Assembly (NCBI GenBank): GCA_015057555.1
Contig: SVEC01000017.1
Location: forward strand, 1 to 61,813
Direction: 5' to 3'
Length of the DNA: 61,813 nt
DNA from: Lachnospiraceae bacterium
GTDB lineage: Bacteria > Bacillota > Clostridia > Lachnospirales > Lachnospiraceae
Shown: positions 8,504 through 19,745 of the stretch, in pieces
How positions within the stretch are numbered: position 1 is the stretch's first letter
Layout: every line of letters starts with the position of its first letter
The notes under the pieces: model-generated
The model's input: the letters and a program-made list of their open reading frames with translations, nothing else
What the model was told of the DNA's origin: nothing
Database searches by the model: none
Made by a program: the position numbers and the translations under genes

Positions 8504-9646
8504 CTACTTTCTAATATATCTTCTAAACACAGGCAATATCTCTTCTATACATTTCAATGTATACTCAATCTCTTCCAAGGTATTAGTCTCACAAAAGCTA
8601 AATCTTAGAGTAGACTCAAGCCTCTCCTTAGGAAGATTAATAGCCTTTAGAACACCACTAACATTTGCCTTATTAGAGGAACAGGCTGAACCTGATGATA
8701 CATAAATACCCTTATCCTCTAAAGCGTGAAGCATTACCTCACTTCTTATACCAACAAATGTAATGCTTGCAATATGCGGAGCTTCTCCAGAGTTATCAAA
8801 TACATTTTCAAGCTTTGTAACCCTATCGATAAATGTGTCCTTCAGATTCCTTACATGCTCCATCTTTGACTCGTGATTTCCATACATAAGCTTTGCAGCC
8901 AGTCCCATACCTGCTATGGCTGGTACATTTTCAGTTCCTGAACGCATATTTTTCTGCTGTCCACCACCATACATAGTTGGTCTAATCAAAGTTTTGTCCT
9001 TTATATAAAGTGCACCAACTCCCTTAGGTCCATGAAACTTATGACCGCTTATACTAAGCAAATCAACGCCTAGCTTCTTAGGGGTAAATCTTAACTTACC
9101 AAAGGCTTGAACTGCATCTACATGTAGAAGTATCTGTGGATTATAAGCTTTAACAAGCTTTGAAATCTCTTCTATAGGCTGTATTGAACCAATCTCATTA
9201 TTGACATACATAACAGAAACAAGTATTGTATCATCTCTAAGCGAAGCTTTAAGCTCATCTAGATTTATTATTCCCTTTTCATCTACGCCAACAAAGGTTA
9301 CCTCATAGCCCTCTTTCACAAGAAATTCCAAGGTGGCACTTACTGATGCGTGCTCTATATTAGTTGTAATTATATGCTTTCCTGCTCGTCTATGAGCCAT
9401 AGCGCCACCAATAAGAGCAAAATTATTTGCCTCTGTACCACCCGAGGTGAATACAATTTCCTTTTCCTGGCATTTTAGCTCTGTGGCAATTTGCTTAGTG
9501 GCTTCTTTTATATACTTTTCTGCCTCAACACCCTTCATATGCAAGGATGAAGGATTCCCATAATCATCTTCAAGGAGCTTTATCATAAGTTCTTTAACTT
9601 CTGGATAAACCCTTGTTGTGGCCGCGTTATCAAAATATACTTCCAT
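8504..9646 (-). CDS. cysteine desulfurase (NifS/IscS-type)
   Basis: 380 residues, PLP-dependent class V aminotransferase fold. MEVYFDNAATTRVYPEV opens the protein; the PLP lysine is in SGHKFHGPKG near 201 and the persulfide cysteine in SSGSACSSNK near 320, with GGGQQKNMRSGTENVP between. Known: it releases sulfur from cysteine as an enzyme persulfide. Immediate linkage to thiI indicates that this copy serves tRNA thiolation (NifZ-like role in Bacillus), while a general Fe-S role cannot be excluded. It starts eight bases after the rsmE stop, so the two are co-transcribed. Confidence 0.94.
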   Translation of the reverse strand: MEVYFDNAATTRVYPEVKELMIKLLEDDYGNPSSLHMKGVEAEKYIKEATKQIATELKCQEKEIVFTSGGTEANNFALIGGAMAHRRAGKHIITTNIEHASVSATLEFLVKEGYEVTFVGVDEKGIINLDELKASLRDDTILVSVMYVNNEIGSIQPIEEISKLVKAYNPQILLHVDAVQAFGKLRFTPKKLGVDLLSISGHKFHGPKGVGALYIKDKTLIRPTMYGGGQQKNMRSGTENVPAIAGMGLAAKLMYGNHESKMEHVRNLKDTFIDRVTKLENVFDNSGEAPHIASITFVGIRSEVMLHALEDKGIYVSSGSACSSNKANVSGVLKAINLPKERLESTLRFSFCETNTLEEIEYTLKCIEEILPVFRRYIRK

Positions 9647-9654
9647 ATTCTCAC

Positions 9655-10392
9655 CTACTCATCTATCTCAAACATAATTATTGAAAGTACTGCCAATCCA
9701 GCAGTTTCTGTTCTAAGTATACGATTGCCAAGAGTAATACACTTAGCTCCCATAGCAATGGCCATTTCAACCTCTTCCTTAGCAAAGCCACCTTCAGGAC
9801 CTATAAAGATTCCAAGACTTTTCTTCCCCTTGATATCCTTAATTACCTGTCTAGAATACTCTAATCCTTCAGCTTCCTCATAAGGAATGATATTCATCTC
9901 CAAGGTCTTCGCATATTCCATGGCTTGCTTAAAGGTCATAAACTCTCTTACCTGCGGAATAAACCCACGTCCGGACTGCTTTCCAGCAGCCTCAGCTATA
10001 CTATTATATCTCTCTAATTTCTTAGAAGCCTTTTTATCTTCAATTTTTACTACCGATCTTTTAGTCATAACAGGAACTATCTCATAAACACCAAGCTCTA
10101 CTGCCTTTTGAATAATAAGTTCCAGCTTATCAGACTTAGGCATACCTTGGAATAGAGTTATCTTAGTAGTAAGTTCCGCAGCATTTCTAAATACATCCTC
10201 TATTTTAGCCACAACCATATCATCAGTAATATCAGCTATAGAACACTCGTAATCTGTACCATTACAATCACTAACCAGAATTGTCTCACCACATCTAAGT
10301 CTAAGTACATTTTTGATATGATTAACGTCACCATCTGTTATTATTATATTTTCCGTAGCTCCACTACAATTATCTACAAAAAAACGATGCAT
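9655..10392 (-). CDS. rsmE: 16S rRNA m3U1498 methyltransferase RsmE
   Basis: 245 residues starting MHRFFVDN, the typical RsmE beginning. The ATG at 10392 has GAAGGA eight bases before it; the longer frame from 10425 lacks a ribosome site. C-terminal SPOUT-fold knot motifs GIFIGPEGGFAKEEV and LGNRILRTETAGLAVLSI bind S-adenosylmethionine. Role: methylates U1498 in the decoding region of 16S rRNA. It leads the rsmE-nifS-thiI-tex operon. In Bacillus rsmE (yqeU) directly follows prmA; here a surface-gene island separates them. Confidence 0.95.
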   Translation of the reverse strand: MHRFFVDNCSGATENIIITDGDVNHIKNVLRLRCGETILVSDCNGTDYECSIADITDDMVVAKIEDVFRNAAELTTKITLFQGMPKSDKLELIIQKAVELGVYEIVPVMTKRSVVKIEDKKASKKLERYNSIAEAAGKQSGRGFIPQVREFMTFKQAMEYAKTLEMNIIPYEEAEGLEYSRQVIKDIKGKKSLGIFIGPEGGFAKEEVEMAIAMGAKCITLGNRILRTETAGLAVLSIIMFEIDE

Positions 10393-10435
10393 ATTAGTAA
10401 TTCCTTCAAAATATATTTTCATCAAAAACTAAATT

Positions 10436-10464
10436 ATTTTATCATATTCATACCTTATATTCAA
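10436..10464 (-). promoter_or_regulatory. promoter of rsmE-nifS-thiI-tex
   Basis: Minus strand TTGAAT (10459-10464), 17-base spacer, TAAAAT (10436-10441) preceded by TGA, an extended -10. The -10 lies 43 bases from the rsmE start. Confidence 0.65.
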
Positions 10465-10504
10465 TAGTTTGGTATAAGCATTACACCTGTAATCAATACC
10501 AAAA

Positions 10505-10530
10505 AAGAGAACTGAATAATCAGTTCTCTT
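10505..10530 (-). terminator. terminator of the surface-gene island
   Basis: Perfect 11-base stem AAGAGAACTGA / TCAGTTCTCTT with a four-base loop, followed on the minus strand by a T tract. It closes the operon ending with the Thr-rich lipoprotein. Confidence 0.9.
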
Positions 10531-10542
10531 AAATATCACTAT

Positions 10543-11013
10543 TTATTCTGGTACCCACTCAACTGTCCCATCACTCCAAAGGATATCATAACCACCCTTC
10601 TCACAATTTGGAGTCTGAGAAACAATATATCTCTCCTCTGCAGGAGCTTCTGTTACAGCCTGTGTTGTAGGTGTAGCAGTTGTTACAGTTGTTGTGGTTA
10701 CAGGTGTAGCTGTAGTAGCTGGCGCAGTTGTTGTCACAGGAGTTTCAGTCACAGGAGTGGCTGTTGTCTGTGAGTCTATTATGTTCGCTTCTGTAGTAAC
10801 TTCCTCTACAGTTTCTTCTGTAATATTTTCCTCTGAAGTAGCTTTCTCTGTGGTAACTTTTTCAGTAGTAATTTTTTCGTCTGCAGTTGTTGCCTCTGTG
10901 GTTTCAGCATCTGTAGGAGTTGCATCTCCCTTGCCCTTATCACTTGAATCACAAGCGGCTAAACTAATCAATAACACTCCAGATATAATCAATGTAGCAA
11001 TCTTTCTTCTCAT
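10543..11013 (-). CDS. Thr-rich lipoprotein, unknown function
   Basis: 156 residues. A lysine/arginine N-terminus, hydrophobic core and lipobox LAAC at 18-21 mark a lipid-anchored exported protein. Residues 28-125 are a low-complexity Thr/Glu/Val/Ala/Pro segment, a likely extended and possibly O-modified stalk. The last 25 residues (YIVSQTPNCEKGGYDILW) contain a Cys and aromatic residues and may be a small folded tip. It starts 21 bases after the DHHW gene with AAGGAG upstream, so it belongs to the MBOAT-DHHW operon. The Thr stalk is a conceivable acyl acceptor, but nothing in the sequence proves it. Confidence 0.75.
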   Translation of the reverse strand: MRRKIATLIISGVLLISLAACDSSDKGKGDATPTDAETTEATTADEKITTEKVTTEKATSEENITEETVEEVTTEANIIDSQTTATPVTETPVTTTAPATTATPVTTTTVTTATPTTQAVTEAPAEERYIVSQTPNCEKGGYDILWSDGTVEWVPE

Positions 11014-11034
11014 ATGTATAATACTCCTTATGTT

Positions 11035-12453
11035 CTAGAAATCAATCTTCGTATCACAAAGCATATTATAATATACACTATTTTCAGTTATAATTTCAAG
11101 TACATATTCTCCAGATGGCAATGCTCCTTGACTTATATATGCGGTAAAGCCATAATCACAAAGACCATTATCCCTGTAATCCTCATCTACAGGAAACGCT
11201 TCAACAACAAATACATTAGTATCAGATGTTAATCTTATTAATATAGGTGAATCATCTGACACTACGCTACTATCTACCTCTCCTGTAAGTTTATAATAAT
11301 TCTCATAAACACTAACTTTTATATTAGTTTTGTCATTATTATATTCTGTAGTAGGTTCATTAAAAACTCTAAGTGGAGCAGGCATAACTGGTGCAAATTT
11401 TACTAGCTGGTCTAGATTTCTCTCAACCAATTCTACCACACATACATTTATGCCTTTTTCATACATGTAATCTATTCTGTAAGGTACATTCTTACTGAAA
11501 TAGCTGTAATCAAATTCATGCGCCATAAATGGCAGCAAGGTATTACCGAAGGAATCTCTAAAGCATAGTAGCTTATCACCATCACCACTCATGTTTGTGG
11601 TTTCGACTATACTTTCCTCAACTATAGAAGTCTCCGAAATAGGTGTTAAATATTTATAATATAAATGCTTTGAATAATCATATTCCAGCTCATTATGTCT
11701 ATTTAAAGGAAAAAGAATCTTGTCTATATCACCTTGGAAGGTATCATAGGTCGTATATTTTAAGGATGTAAAATCTGTATGTTCCACTCCTGCCACATCA
11801 AATATTGCATCCTGCATCATAGCAGCTCCCTTATTATTCCAATGAGAGTCACCCTTGTGATATAGTATCTCATCCTCTGCTTCAAATATAGCCTTGGCAT
11901 CGACATAATTAATACCATAGCTACTTAGCTTAGTTGTAAGTAAATCTAGATTATTATCCTCATTAACAGCTTTATAATAATACGGCATATACTCCGGATA
12001 TAATGTATTTTTATTTGGTGCACATATAAACACAAAGGAACCACCTAAATTATTTGCATATTCTTGCATCAGAGATAATGTCTTAGCCATATTATTTAAG
12101 CCTCTTTCAGAAGCAACATTAATCCCCTGATAATCATCTAGAGATACCTTCAAATAAAGCCATCCATCCTTACCAACTATAGCCAAATCTTCACTGGATT
12201 CTCCAAAAATATTATCCTTAATCACAGCATTTGCAGTAACAAGTTCTTGTCGATAGGCAAAGTGGTCTGAGTAATATTCGTTTAAATCCTGAAAGAAGTT
12301 TACATTTATCTTATCTTCATTCATAAAGGCTGGTTTTTTCGACAAAACTTTATTCTCAGTAACCTCTGGTTCCTTATACCACAAAAGACCAAATAGCGGT
12401 ATTCCAATAATCAATATAAACATTGCTATAAAGCTAATTCTATATATTTTCAT
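11035..12453 (-). CDS. DHHW/AlgX-like SGNH-type exported protein
   Basis: 472 residues with one N-terminal membrane anchor (8-27), the rest outside. DHFAYRQELVTANA near 62, DGWLYL near 95, YHKGDSHWNNKGAAMM near 195 and LLCFRDSFGNTLLPF near 290 are the conserved blocks of the DHHW/AlgJ-AlgX family, which has an SGNH-hydrolase-like fold (Ser in RDSFG, Asp-His in DSHW). Known: these proteins pair with an MBOAT acyltransferase to O-acylate an exported polymer. It starts 11 bases after the MBOAT gene, supporting that pairing. The acylated polymer is unknown. Confidence 0.88.
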   Translation of the reverse strand: MKIYRISFIAMFILIIGIPLFGLLWYKEPEVTENKVLSKKPAFMNEDKINVNFFQDLNEYYSDHFAYRQELVTANAVIKDNIFGESSEDLAIVGKDGWLYLKVSLDDYQGINVASERGLNNMAKTLSLMQEYANNLGGSFVFICAPNKNTLYPEYMPYYYKAVNEDNNLDLLTTKLSSYGINYVDAKAIFEAEDEILYHKGDSHWNNKGAAMMQDAIFDVAGVEHTDFTSLKYTTYDTFQGDIDKILFPLNRHNELEYDYSKHLYYKYLTPISETSIVEESIVETTNMSGDGDKLLCFRDSFGNTLLPFMAHEFDYSYFSKNVPYRIDYMYEKGINVCVVELVERNLDQLVKFAPVMPAPLRVFNEPTTEYNNDKTNIKVSVYENYYKLTGEVDSSVVSDDSPILIRLTSDTNVFVVEAFPVDEDYRDNGLCDYGFTAYISQGALPSGEYVLEIITENSVYYNMLCDTKIDF

Positions 12454-12464
12454 AATTTCCTCCG

Positions 12465-13871
12465 CTAGAATCTAAAGTAAATAAATGGATTATATGAATC
12501 TGAAGCAAGGGTTATTACACAAAGTAATAATAACATCATCAAAATCACGCCAGAAATAATATAATAAACATTATATAATTTTTCATTTTTCTTAATTCTA
12601 ATAATAATAGAATCAACCCAAGGAACCATAAACATTAATCCTAATAAAAATGCAAATATCTTATATGGTGTAAGCTGTGCAAGCAAAATATGATTTGATG
12701 CTCCTATTTCTGTTCCAACACCAAACATTCGACCAAATATATCAAAAGCTTGCATTAAATTGTCTGCTCTAAATATAACAAAAGCTAATATAACAATTAG
12801 CATTGTATATATGTATCCAATAAACTTAAATCTTACCTTGCTTATATTAAGCTTTGTCTCCTCAAGGACAGAGAATGTTCCATGTATAAGCCCCCATAAT
12901 ATAAATGTCCAATTAGCTCCATGCCAAAATCCTGTCAAAAAGAATACTATATATTTATTTAATATAGTTTTAAGTTTACCATTTCTATTGCCACCTAGTG
13001 GAATATATACATACTCCTTAAACCAAGTAGAAAGAGATATATGCCAACGTCTCCAAAATTCCTTAATACTAGTTGAGGCATACGGATAATTAAAGTTTTC
13101 TTTAAAATGGAATCCAAACATCCGCCCAAGACCAATGGCCATATCACTATAACCACTAAAGTCATAGTAAATTTGTAATGCATAACCTATAGCCATCACC
13201 CAAGCAGACAGAACAGTCATATTAGCTACATCCAGCATTAATTCATCCACAACACAAGCTACTGCATTCGAAATTATAACCTTCTTTGAAAGACCAATTA
13301 TAAACCTTCTAATACCACTTTCAACATCCTCTAAGCTTTGCTTTCTATCAGATATCTCCTGCTCCATATCATGATATTTTATGATAGGACCGGCAATAAG
13401 TTGTGGAAAGAATGAAATATAAAGCAACACATTGAAAAAATTTCTCTGATATTTACACTCATTTCTATAAACATCTATAACATAGGACATAGCTTGAAAT
13501 GTAAAGAATGAGATACCTATAGGCATAACAATTTTAGTTATAGGAATAGTTGTATTAAATAAACTATTAAAATTAATAATAATAAAGTTTATGTATTTAA
13601 ATACAAACAAAACTCCTATATTGAGTACAACTGATAAAACAAGCCACAGCTTTCCCAATTTCTTGCTACGACCAATCAAAACACCAAAAATATAATTAAT
13701 AAATGACATTCCAATCATCAAGAAAACATATATTGGTTCTCCTACTGAATAAAATATCAAACTAAAAATTATTAATATTATGTTTTTTATTTTAATATTA
13801 GGGATTATTGAATATAAACAAAAACAAACAAACAAAAATCCACACAAAAAAGAAATACTACTAAATACCAT
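12465..13871 (-). CDS. MBOAT family O-acyltransferase (AlgI/DltB-like)
   Basis: 468 residues from ATG 13871 (MVFSSISFLCGFLF, a standard MBOAT opening, with AGG ten bases upstream); the frame extends to a GTG at 13892 inside a hairpin. It is polytopic, with about ten hydrophobic segments. The signature WRRWHISLSTWFKEYVYIPL and the catalytic-His motif GFWHGANWTF are intact. Known: MBOAT proteins move an acetyl or other acyl group across the membrane for transfer to a polysaccharide or teichoic acid. Adjacent DHHW protein completes an AlgI/AlgX-type pair. No dltA or dltC gene is present, so D-alanylation is less likely than acetylation. Confidence 0.92.
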   Translation of the reverse strand: MVFSSISFLCGFLFVCFCLYSIIPNIKIKNIILIIFSLIFYSVGEPIYVFLMIGMSFINYIFGVLIGRSKKLGKLWLVLSVVLNIGVLFVFKYINFIIINFNSLFNTTIPITKIVMPIGISFFTFQAMSYVIDVYRNECKYQRNFFNVLLYISFFPQLIAGPIIKYHDMEQEISDRKQSLEDVESGIRRFIIGLSKKVIISNAVACVVDELMLDVANMTVLSAWVMAIGYALQIYYDFSGYSDMAIGLGRMFGFHFKENFNYPYASTSIKEFWRRWHISLSTWFKEYVYIPLGGNRNGKLKTILNKYIVFFLTGFWHGANWTFILWGLIHGTFSVLEETKLNISKVRFKFIGYIYTMLIVILAFVIFRADNLMQAFDIFGRMFGVGTEIGASNHILLAQLTPYKIFAFLLGLMFMVPWVDSIIIRIKKNEKLYNVYYIISGVILMMLLLLCVITLASDSYNPFIYFRF

Positions 13872-13891
13872 ACCAAACCTACTTTTTATCA

Positions 13892-13926
13892 CACAAGAGA
13901 GTTTTGATTAACAAAACTCTCTTGTG
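13892..13926 (-). promoter_or_regulatory. perfect hairpin upstream of the MBOAT gene
   Basis: Two perfect 14-base arms (13892-13905 and 13913-13926; CACAAGAGAGTTTT and complement) separated by seven bases lie between the ChW-transglutaminase stop and the MBOAT start. No T tract follows, so it is not a classical terminator. It may be an mRNA stability or partial-termination element. Confidence 0.65.
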
Positions 13927-13934
13927 CAGTAATA

Positions 13935-15485
13935 TTAATTATAATAATAAATATAAGGCATAATTCCATTTTTTCTAGCAAACAAATCAACACCATTTGC
14001 CTGCTCTAGTTCTGGATCATATATTAAACCTTCGATTTCAACCCAACCATGAGTATCTCTTCTTGTACCTACATATCCTTTATAGAAATTCACATCATAA
14101 CCAAGTTTTTTAGCTAAGTGTCCAAATAAGAAATTCATACCATAACAGTTACCACTTCCAGTAGTAACAGTAAGATATGCATAATACTCATGAAATTCAA
14201 AATTTGAAGGACAATAATCTGTTAAAGTTTTATATGTATAATTTTTAATTACATAATCATAACAAGCTCTTAGCTTTTGATTCTCCGTCATAGCAGAATT
14301 TGTACACTCTGAAATAATTTTATCCAAATATGGTTCAAGCAAATAATAGCCTTCAGTATTATTTGTATTATACTTGTTTCGGTAATTATTAACTGTACTA
14401 CCAGGAGCACCACTTCCTTTAGGTAATATCTTAATTTGAATAGCCTCTATTCTCTTACCATATCCAGCCGAACCAGAATTTTGACCATTCTTTGACCAAC
14501 CAAGCCAACCAAAGGTTTGACAATGAGTTCTATAATAAACATCACAATACTTACCTATATCACCTGTCAAATAAATAGAAATTGCCTCCAAACGCTTTGA
14601 TTCACCTTTAGTACCTGCAATGGTATTTTCTTTAACAACATCCTTCCAACCATAGGTTTGGCAATGAACTTTATAATTTATAGTTCCATACATTTGTTTT
14701 GAACCATGGGATAACCTAATTTTAATGGCTTCCATTCTTTTAGACTTACCAGTTGTACCTAAAAGTGCACCATTTTTAACTTCTTTCAAATCACCAAAGG
14801 TTTGAACATGTCCTGAATACATTACATCATTCATATTATCAGATGTGATACTTGAGTATCTCCCAACTTTCGGAGCATAAACAGACCCCTTTAAAACCAA
14901 TAATATCTGAACACCTTCAATTGTTGCTCCATAACCAACAGTTCCGGATATTTCACCATTTTTAGCCCACTCAAGCCAACCACAATTAGACATATAAGTT
15001 TTATAATATATATCAAAATTTTCTGCTAATTCTCCTGTAAGCTCAATTTTTAAAGCTTCCATTCTCTTTGATCTACCAGAAGTTCCAGCTAATTTTCCAT
15101 CTGTAACCCAGTCAGTCCAACCAACGCTTTGACTATGAGCGCAATACCTAATTGAACCATCAAAATCACTATTGGCAGTTGTTCTTGAAATATAAAAAGC
15201 CTCTAACCTTTTATTAGTTCCACAATTTCCCGCTACTTCTCCAGAACCAACAGGTGCAGTATCTCCATAACTTTGTTGATGAACATAATATGATATGGTT
15301 TCGTTATGTTCATCATTTGCTGCTGCAATAAGTCTTGCTTCATCTTCAAATATATCATTTTCATCAGTCTCTACCTGTGATAAATCAAACTCACTTGCAT
15401 ATGTAGGTATGTAAAATAAAAAATTACATAATAAAAATAATGAAGCAAGAATGTAAATAAAACTTCGCTTAAATATTTTTTTCAT
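13935..15485 (-). CDS. exported ChW-repeat protein with C-terminal transglutaminase-like domain
   Basis: 516 residues. A signal peptide (1-30, hydrophobic core then YASE) is followed by six ChW repeats in two triads, each unit of the type VHCQTYGW...SKRLEAI (about 40-360). A linker leads to a transglutaminase/protease-like domain at about 385-516, whose triad is seen as Cys in SGNCYGMNFLFG, His in DTHGWVEIEG and Asp in YDPELE. Known: ChW repeats occur in clostridial surface proteins; such domains cleave or cross-link peptides. It heads the surface island. Proposed role: a surface or wall-peptide acting enzyme (inference). No sortase motif is present, so the repeats probably give attachment. 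Confidence 0.9.
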   Translation of the reverse strand: MKKIFKRSFIYILASLFLLCNFLFYIPTYASEFDLSQVETDENDIFEDEARLIAAANDEHNETISYYVHQQSYGDTAPVGSGEVAGNCGTNKRLEAFYISRTTANSDFDGSIRYCAHSQSVGWTDWVTDGKLAGTSGRSKRMEALKIELTGELAENFDIYYKTYMSNCGWLEWAKNGEISGTVGYGATIEGVQILLVLKGSVYAPKVGRYSSITSDNMNDVMYSGHVQTFGDLKEVKNGALLGTTGKSKRMEAIKIRLSHGSKQMYGTINYKVHCQTYGWKDVVKENTIAGTKGESKRLEAISIYLTGDIGKYCDVYYRTHCQTFGWLGWSKNGQNSGSAGYGKRIEAIQIKILPKGSGAPGSTVNNYRNKYNTNNTEGYYLLEPYLDKIISECTNSAMTENQKLRACYDYVIKNYTYKTLTDYCPSNFEFHEYYAYLTVTTGSGNCYGMNFLFGHLAKKLGYDVNFYKGYVGTRRDTHGWVEIEGLIYDPELEQANGVDLFARKNGIMPYIYYYN

Positions 15486-15577
15486 ATTACAATTCTCCCA
15501 TATTCAAAAATTTACTTTTTTAATTATATATGATTACATTAATTTATACTATATTTTTTTCTAAAAAAACAAATAAA

Positions 15578-15609
15578 AAGACATAATCAAAAATTTTTGA
15601 TTATGTCTT
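15578..15609 (-). terminator. terminator of hrcA-grpE-dnaK-dnaJ-prmA
   Basis: A perfect 32-base palindrome, AAGACATAATCAAAAA and its complement, is followed on the minus strand by a long T-rich tract. It lies eight bases from the prmA stop and separates the heat-shock operon from the surface island. Confidence 0.92.
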
Positions 15610-15616
15610 CTTTGAA

Positions 15617-16588
15617 TTATGCTATCTTTGCAATTATAGACACCCAATCGTTCATATGAACTATATCTAATATTTCAAAACCATTAGAAATAAGAGCTTC
15701 CTTAACAGCCTCTTCCTTCATATCTATTATACCAGAAGTGATAAAATAACCATCATCCTTAATAAAAGGCTTAACAACTCCTGACAACGGAATGATAACG
15801 TCCGCTAAAATATTAGCTACAACAATATCATATTTATTGCCACCATTTACATCTAAAGCCATCTTGTTAGTAGCATCATCCCCTGCAAGCAAATTGCCAC
15901 ATGTAAGAACTAACTGTTTATCAGTCATATTATTCACTTCACGATTTTCTATACTAGCTCGAACGGCAACCTCATCAATATCCATACCATGAACAAAGCC
16001 TGCTCCGAGCATAACACTAATAATAGATAGAATTCCACTACCAGAGCCAACATCAAATACAGTATCACCTGGCTTTAGATATTTTTTTAGCTGACCTATA
16101 CAAAGCTTAGTAGTCTCATGAGAACCTGTACCAAAGGCAATACCTGGGTCAATTTCTACAATCATATCACCTTCATTAACTTCATTAAGTTCTTCCCATG
16201 TAGGTTTTATAACAATGTTATCATATAATCTAAATGGCTTGAAAAACTGTTTCCAGTTATTTATCCAATCCTTATCTTCAGTATTGCTCAAGGTAATGTC
16301 CTTAGTACCTACAGGTAAAAACTCTTCAAGGCGGGTAAGTTCTGCAACTATATCCGCCTTTAAAGTGTCAAGATCAAAGCTATCATCTATAAAACATGAA
16401 ACCTTAGCTGTTCCATCATCCTCACCTTCAATGAGTGGGATATCTACAAACATAGCTTGTTTTTCTTCCTCTGTAAGTGGAACATTATCCTCAATCATTA
16501 TTCCCTCAACACCTAAATCATCAAGAAAGGCACTAAGGATATCAACTACTTCAACAGTTGTATCGATTGTTAATTTTGTCCACACCAT
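15617..16588 (-). CDS. prmA: ribosomal protein L11 methyltransferase PrmA
   Basis: 323 residues. N-terminal substrate-recognition domain (1-120), then the Rossmann methyltransferase with DPGIAFGTGSHETTKLC, VFDVGSGSGILSIIS (SAM motif I) and VVANILADVIIPL (catalytic-loop motif). Known: it trimethylates ribosomal protein L11. It begins five bases after dnaJ, the usual Firmicute location at the end of the hrcA operon, and is followed by a strong terminator. Confidence 0.95.
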   Translation of the reverse strand: MVWTKLTIDTTVEVVDILSAFLDDLGVEGIMIEDNVPLTEEEKQAMFVDIPLIEGEDDGTAKVSCFIDDSFDLDTLKADIVAELTRLEEFLPVGTKDITLSNTEDKDWINNWKQFFKPFRLYDNIVIKPTWEELNEVNEGDMIVEIDPGIAFGTGSHETTKLCIGQLKKYLKPGDTVFDVGSGSGILSIISVMLGAGFVHGMDIDEVAVRASIENREVNNMTDKQLVLTCGNLLAGDDATNKMALDVNGGNKYDIVVANILADVIIPLSGVVKPFIKDDGYFITSGIIDMKEEAVKEALISNGFEILDIVHMNDWVSIIAKIA

Positions 16589-16593
16589 ATTAT

Positions 16594-17757
16594 TTATAAT
16601 CCTTTTTTAAATCCTTTTTTCTTCTTATGGTCACCAAAGCTAAAGCTTCCAGCAGAATCCTTAGAAGAACGTGCATTTACAGTAGTTGTGTTTGCATACT
16701 GGTTGAGAATTGATTTCTGTTCCTCAGTAAGCTTATCAGGAACCTGAACTACTAAAGTTACATAGTGATCACCACGAACTGTCTTGTTACGAAGTGTAGG
16801 TACACCCTTACCCTTAAGCTTAACCTTAGTATCAGTCTGAGTACCAGCCTTAATCTCTAAATCATATGGTCCATCAATTGTATTGATAGTAACCTTTCCA
16901 CCAAGAGCAGCCTGAGTAAAGCTAATTGGCTCTGATGAATAAATATCATACTCTTGACGCTGGAAGGTTGGATGTCTGTCTACAAGAACAGTAACAAGAA
17001 GATCTCCTCTTCCACCACCATTTAAACCAGGCTCACCCTTCTCACGGATACGTATACTCTGTCCATTATCTATACCTGCAGGAACTGCAACCTGAATCTT
17101 CTTCTTTGACTTAACAAAGCCTGAGCCAGCACAGTTACTACACTTAAACTTAATAAGCTTTCCTGAACCACCACAATCCGGACAAGCCTGAACAGTTCTA
17201 GCCATACCGAAAAGTGACTGCTGAGTAAATACTACCTGACCCTTACCAGCACATTTACCACAGGTTTCAGGCTGATGTCCCGGCTGACATCCATTACCCT
17301 TACACACATCACATTCGTCCTTAAGAGGAAGCTCAAGCTCCTCCTGAGTACCAAATATAGCCTCTTCAAAGCTTACTCTTACAGTTGTCTTAATATTTGC
17401 ACCCTTAATAGGGCCAGTCTGCTGACGATTTCTTGAACCGCCACCGAACATATCTCCAAAGATATCTCCAAAGATATCTCCCATATCAGCAAAATCAAAT
17501 CCTCCAAATCCTCCAGGCCCGCCATTCTGATCAAATGCTGCATGACCATACTGATCATACTTTGCCTTCTTCTCAGGGTCTGAAAGAATTGCGTATGCTT
17601 CTGCTGCTTCTTTAAATTTCTCTTCTGCTTCTGTATCACCTGGATTTGTATCCGGATGATATTTCTTCGCAACCACACGATATGCTTTCTTGATTTCTGC
17701 ATCAGTAGCACCCTTGGTTACGCCAAGCACCTCATAATAATCTCTCTTATCAGCCAT
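16594..17757 (-). CDS. dnaJ: chaperone DnaJ (Hsp40)
   Basis: 387 residues, class I DnaJ. J domain 1-70 with the HPD motif ([11 protein letters not shown]), Gly/Phe-rich linker about 72-105 ([20 protein letters not shown]), four zinc-binding CxxCxGxG repeats ([32 protein letters not shown]) and the C-terminal substrate-binding domain. Role: delivers unfolded clients to DnaK and stimulates its ATPase. It lies downstream of dnaK with a stem-loop between, and upstream of prmA. Confidence 0.97.
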   Translation of the reverse strand: MADKRDYYEVLGVTKGATDAEIKKAYRVVAKKYHPDTNPGDTEAEEKFKEAAEAYAILSDPEKKAKYDQYGHAAFDQNGGPGGFGGFDFADMGDIFGDIFGDMFGGGSRNRQQTGPIKGANIKTTVRVSFEEAIFGTQEELELPLKDECDVCKGNGCQPGHQPETCGKCAGKGQVVFTQQSLFGMARTVQACPDCGGSGKLIKFKCSNCAGSGFVKSKKKIQVAVPAGIDNGQSIRIREKGEPGLNGGGRGDLLVTVLVDRHPTFQRQEYDIYSSEPISFTQAALGGKVTINTIDGPYDLEIKAGTQTDTKVKLKGKGVPTLRNKTVRGDHYVTLVVQVPDKLTEEQKSILNQYANTTTVNARSSKDSAGSFSFGDHKKKKGFKKGL

Positions 17758-17801
17758 CTGAATTCACCCTTAAAAATTTATTTTTATACTGTATTACATA
17801 T

Positions 17802-17848
17802 GAGCTTTGTGTATCACCTGACACAAAAGTCAGGTGAATGTATAGCTC
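17802..17848 (-). promoter_or_regulatory. intercistronic stem-loop between dnaK and dnaJ
   Basis: TCACCTGAC (17814-17822) pairs perfectly with GTCAGGTGA (17829-17837), loop ACAAAA; GAGCT and AGCTC extend it outside. No T tract follows directly, so it is probably an RNA processing or stability element that lowers dnaJ relative to dnaK, rather than a full terminator. Confidence 0.55.
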
Positions 17849-17866
17849 ATCAAATTATACTAATGA

Positions 17867-19732
<1,866 letters not shown>

Positions 19733-19745
19733 TTATAAAAATATT

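Noticed and set aside
10694..11038. Plus-strand 114-residue Val/Ser-rich frame
   Set aside because: It is the complement of the Thr-rich repeats of the lipoprotein gene; low-complexity codons keep the opposite frame open.
13892..13926. Classical terminator after the ChW-transglutaminase gene
   Set aside because: The hairpin is strong but no T tract follows; kept only as a regulatory hairpin.
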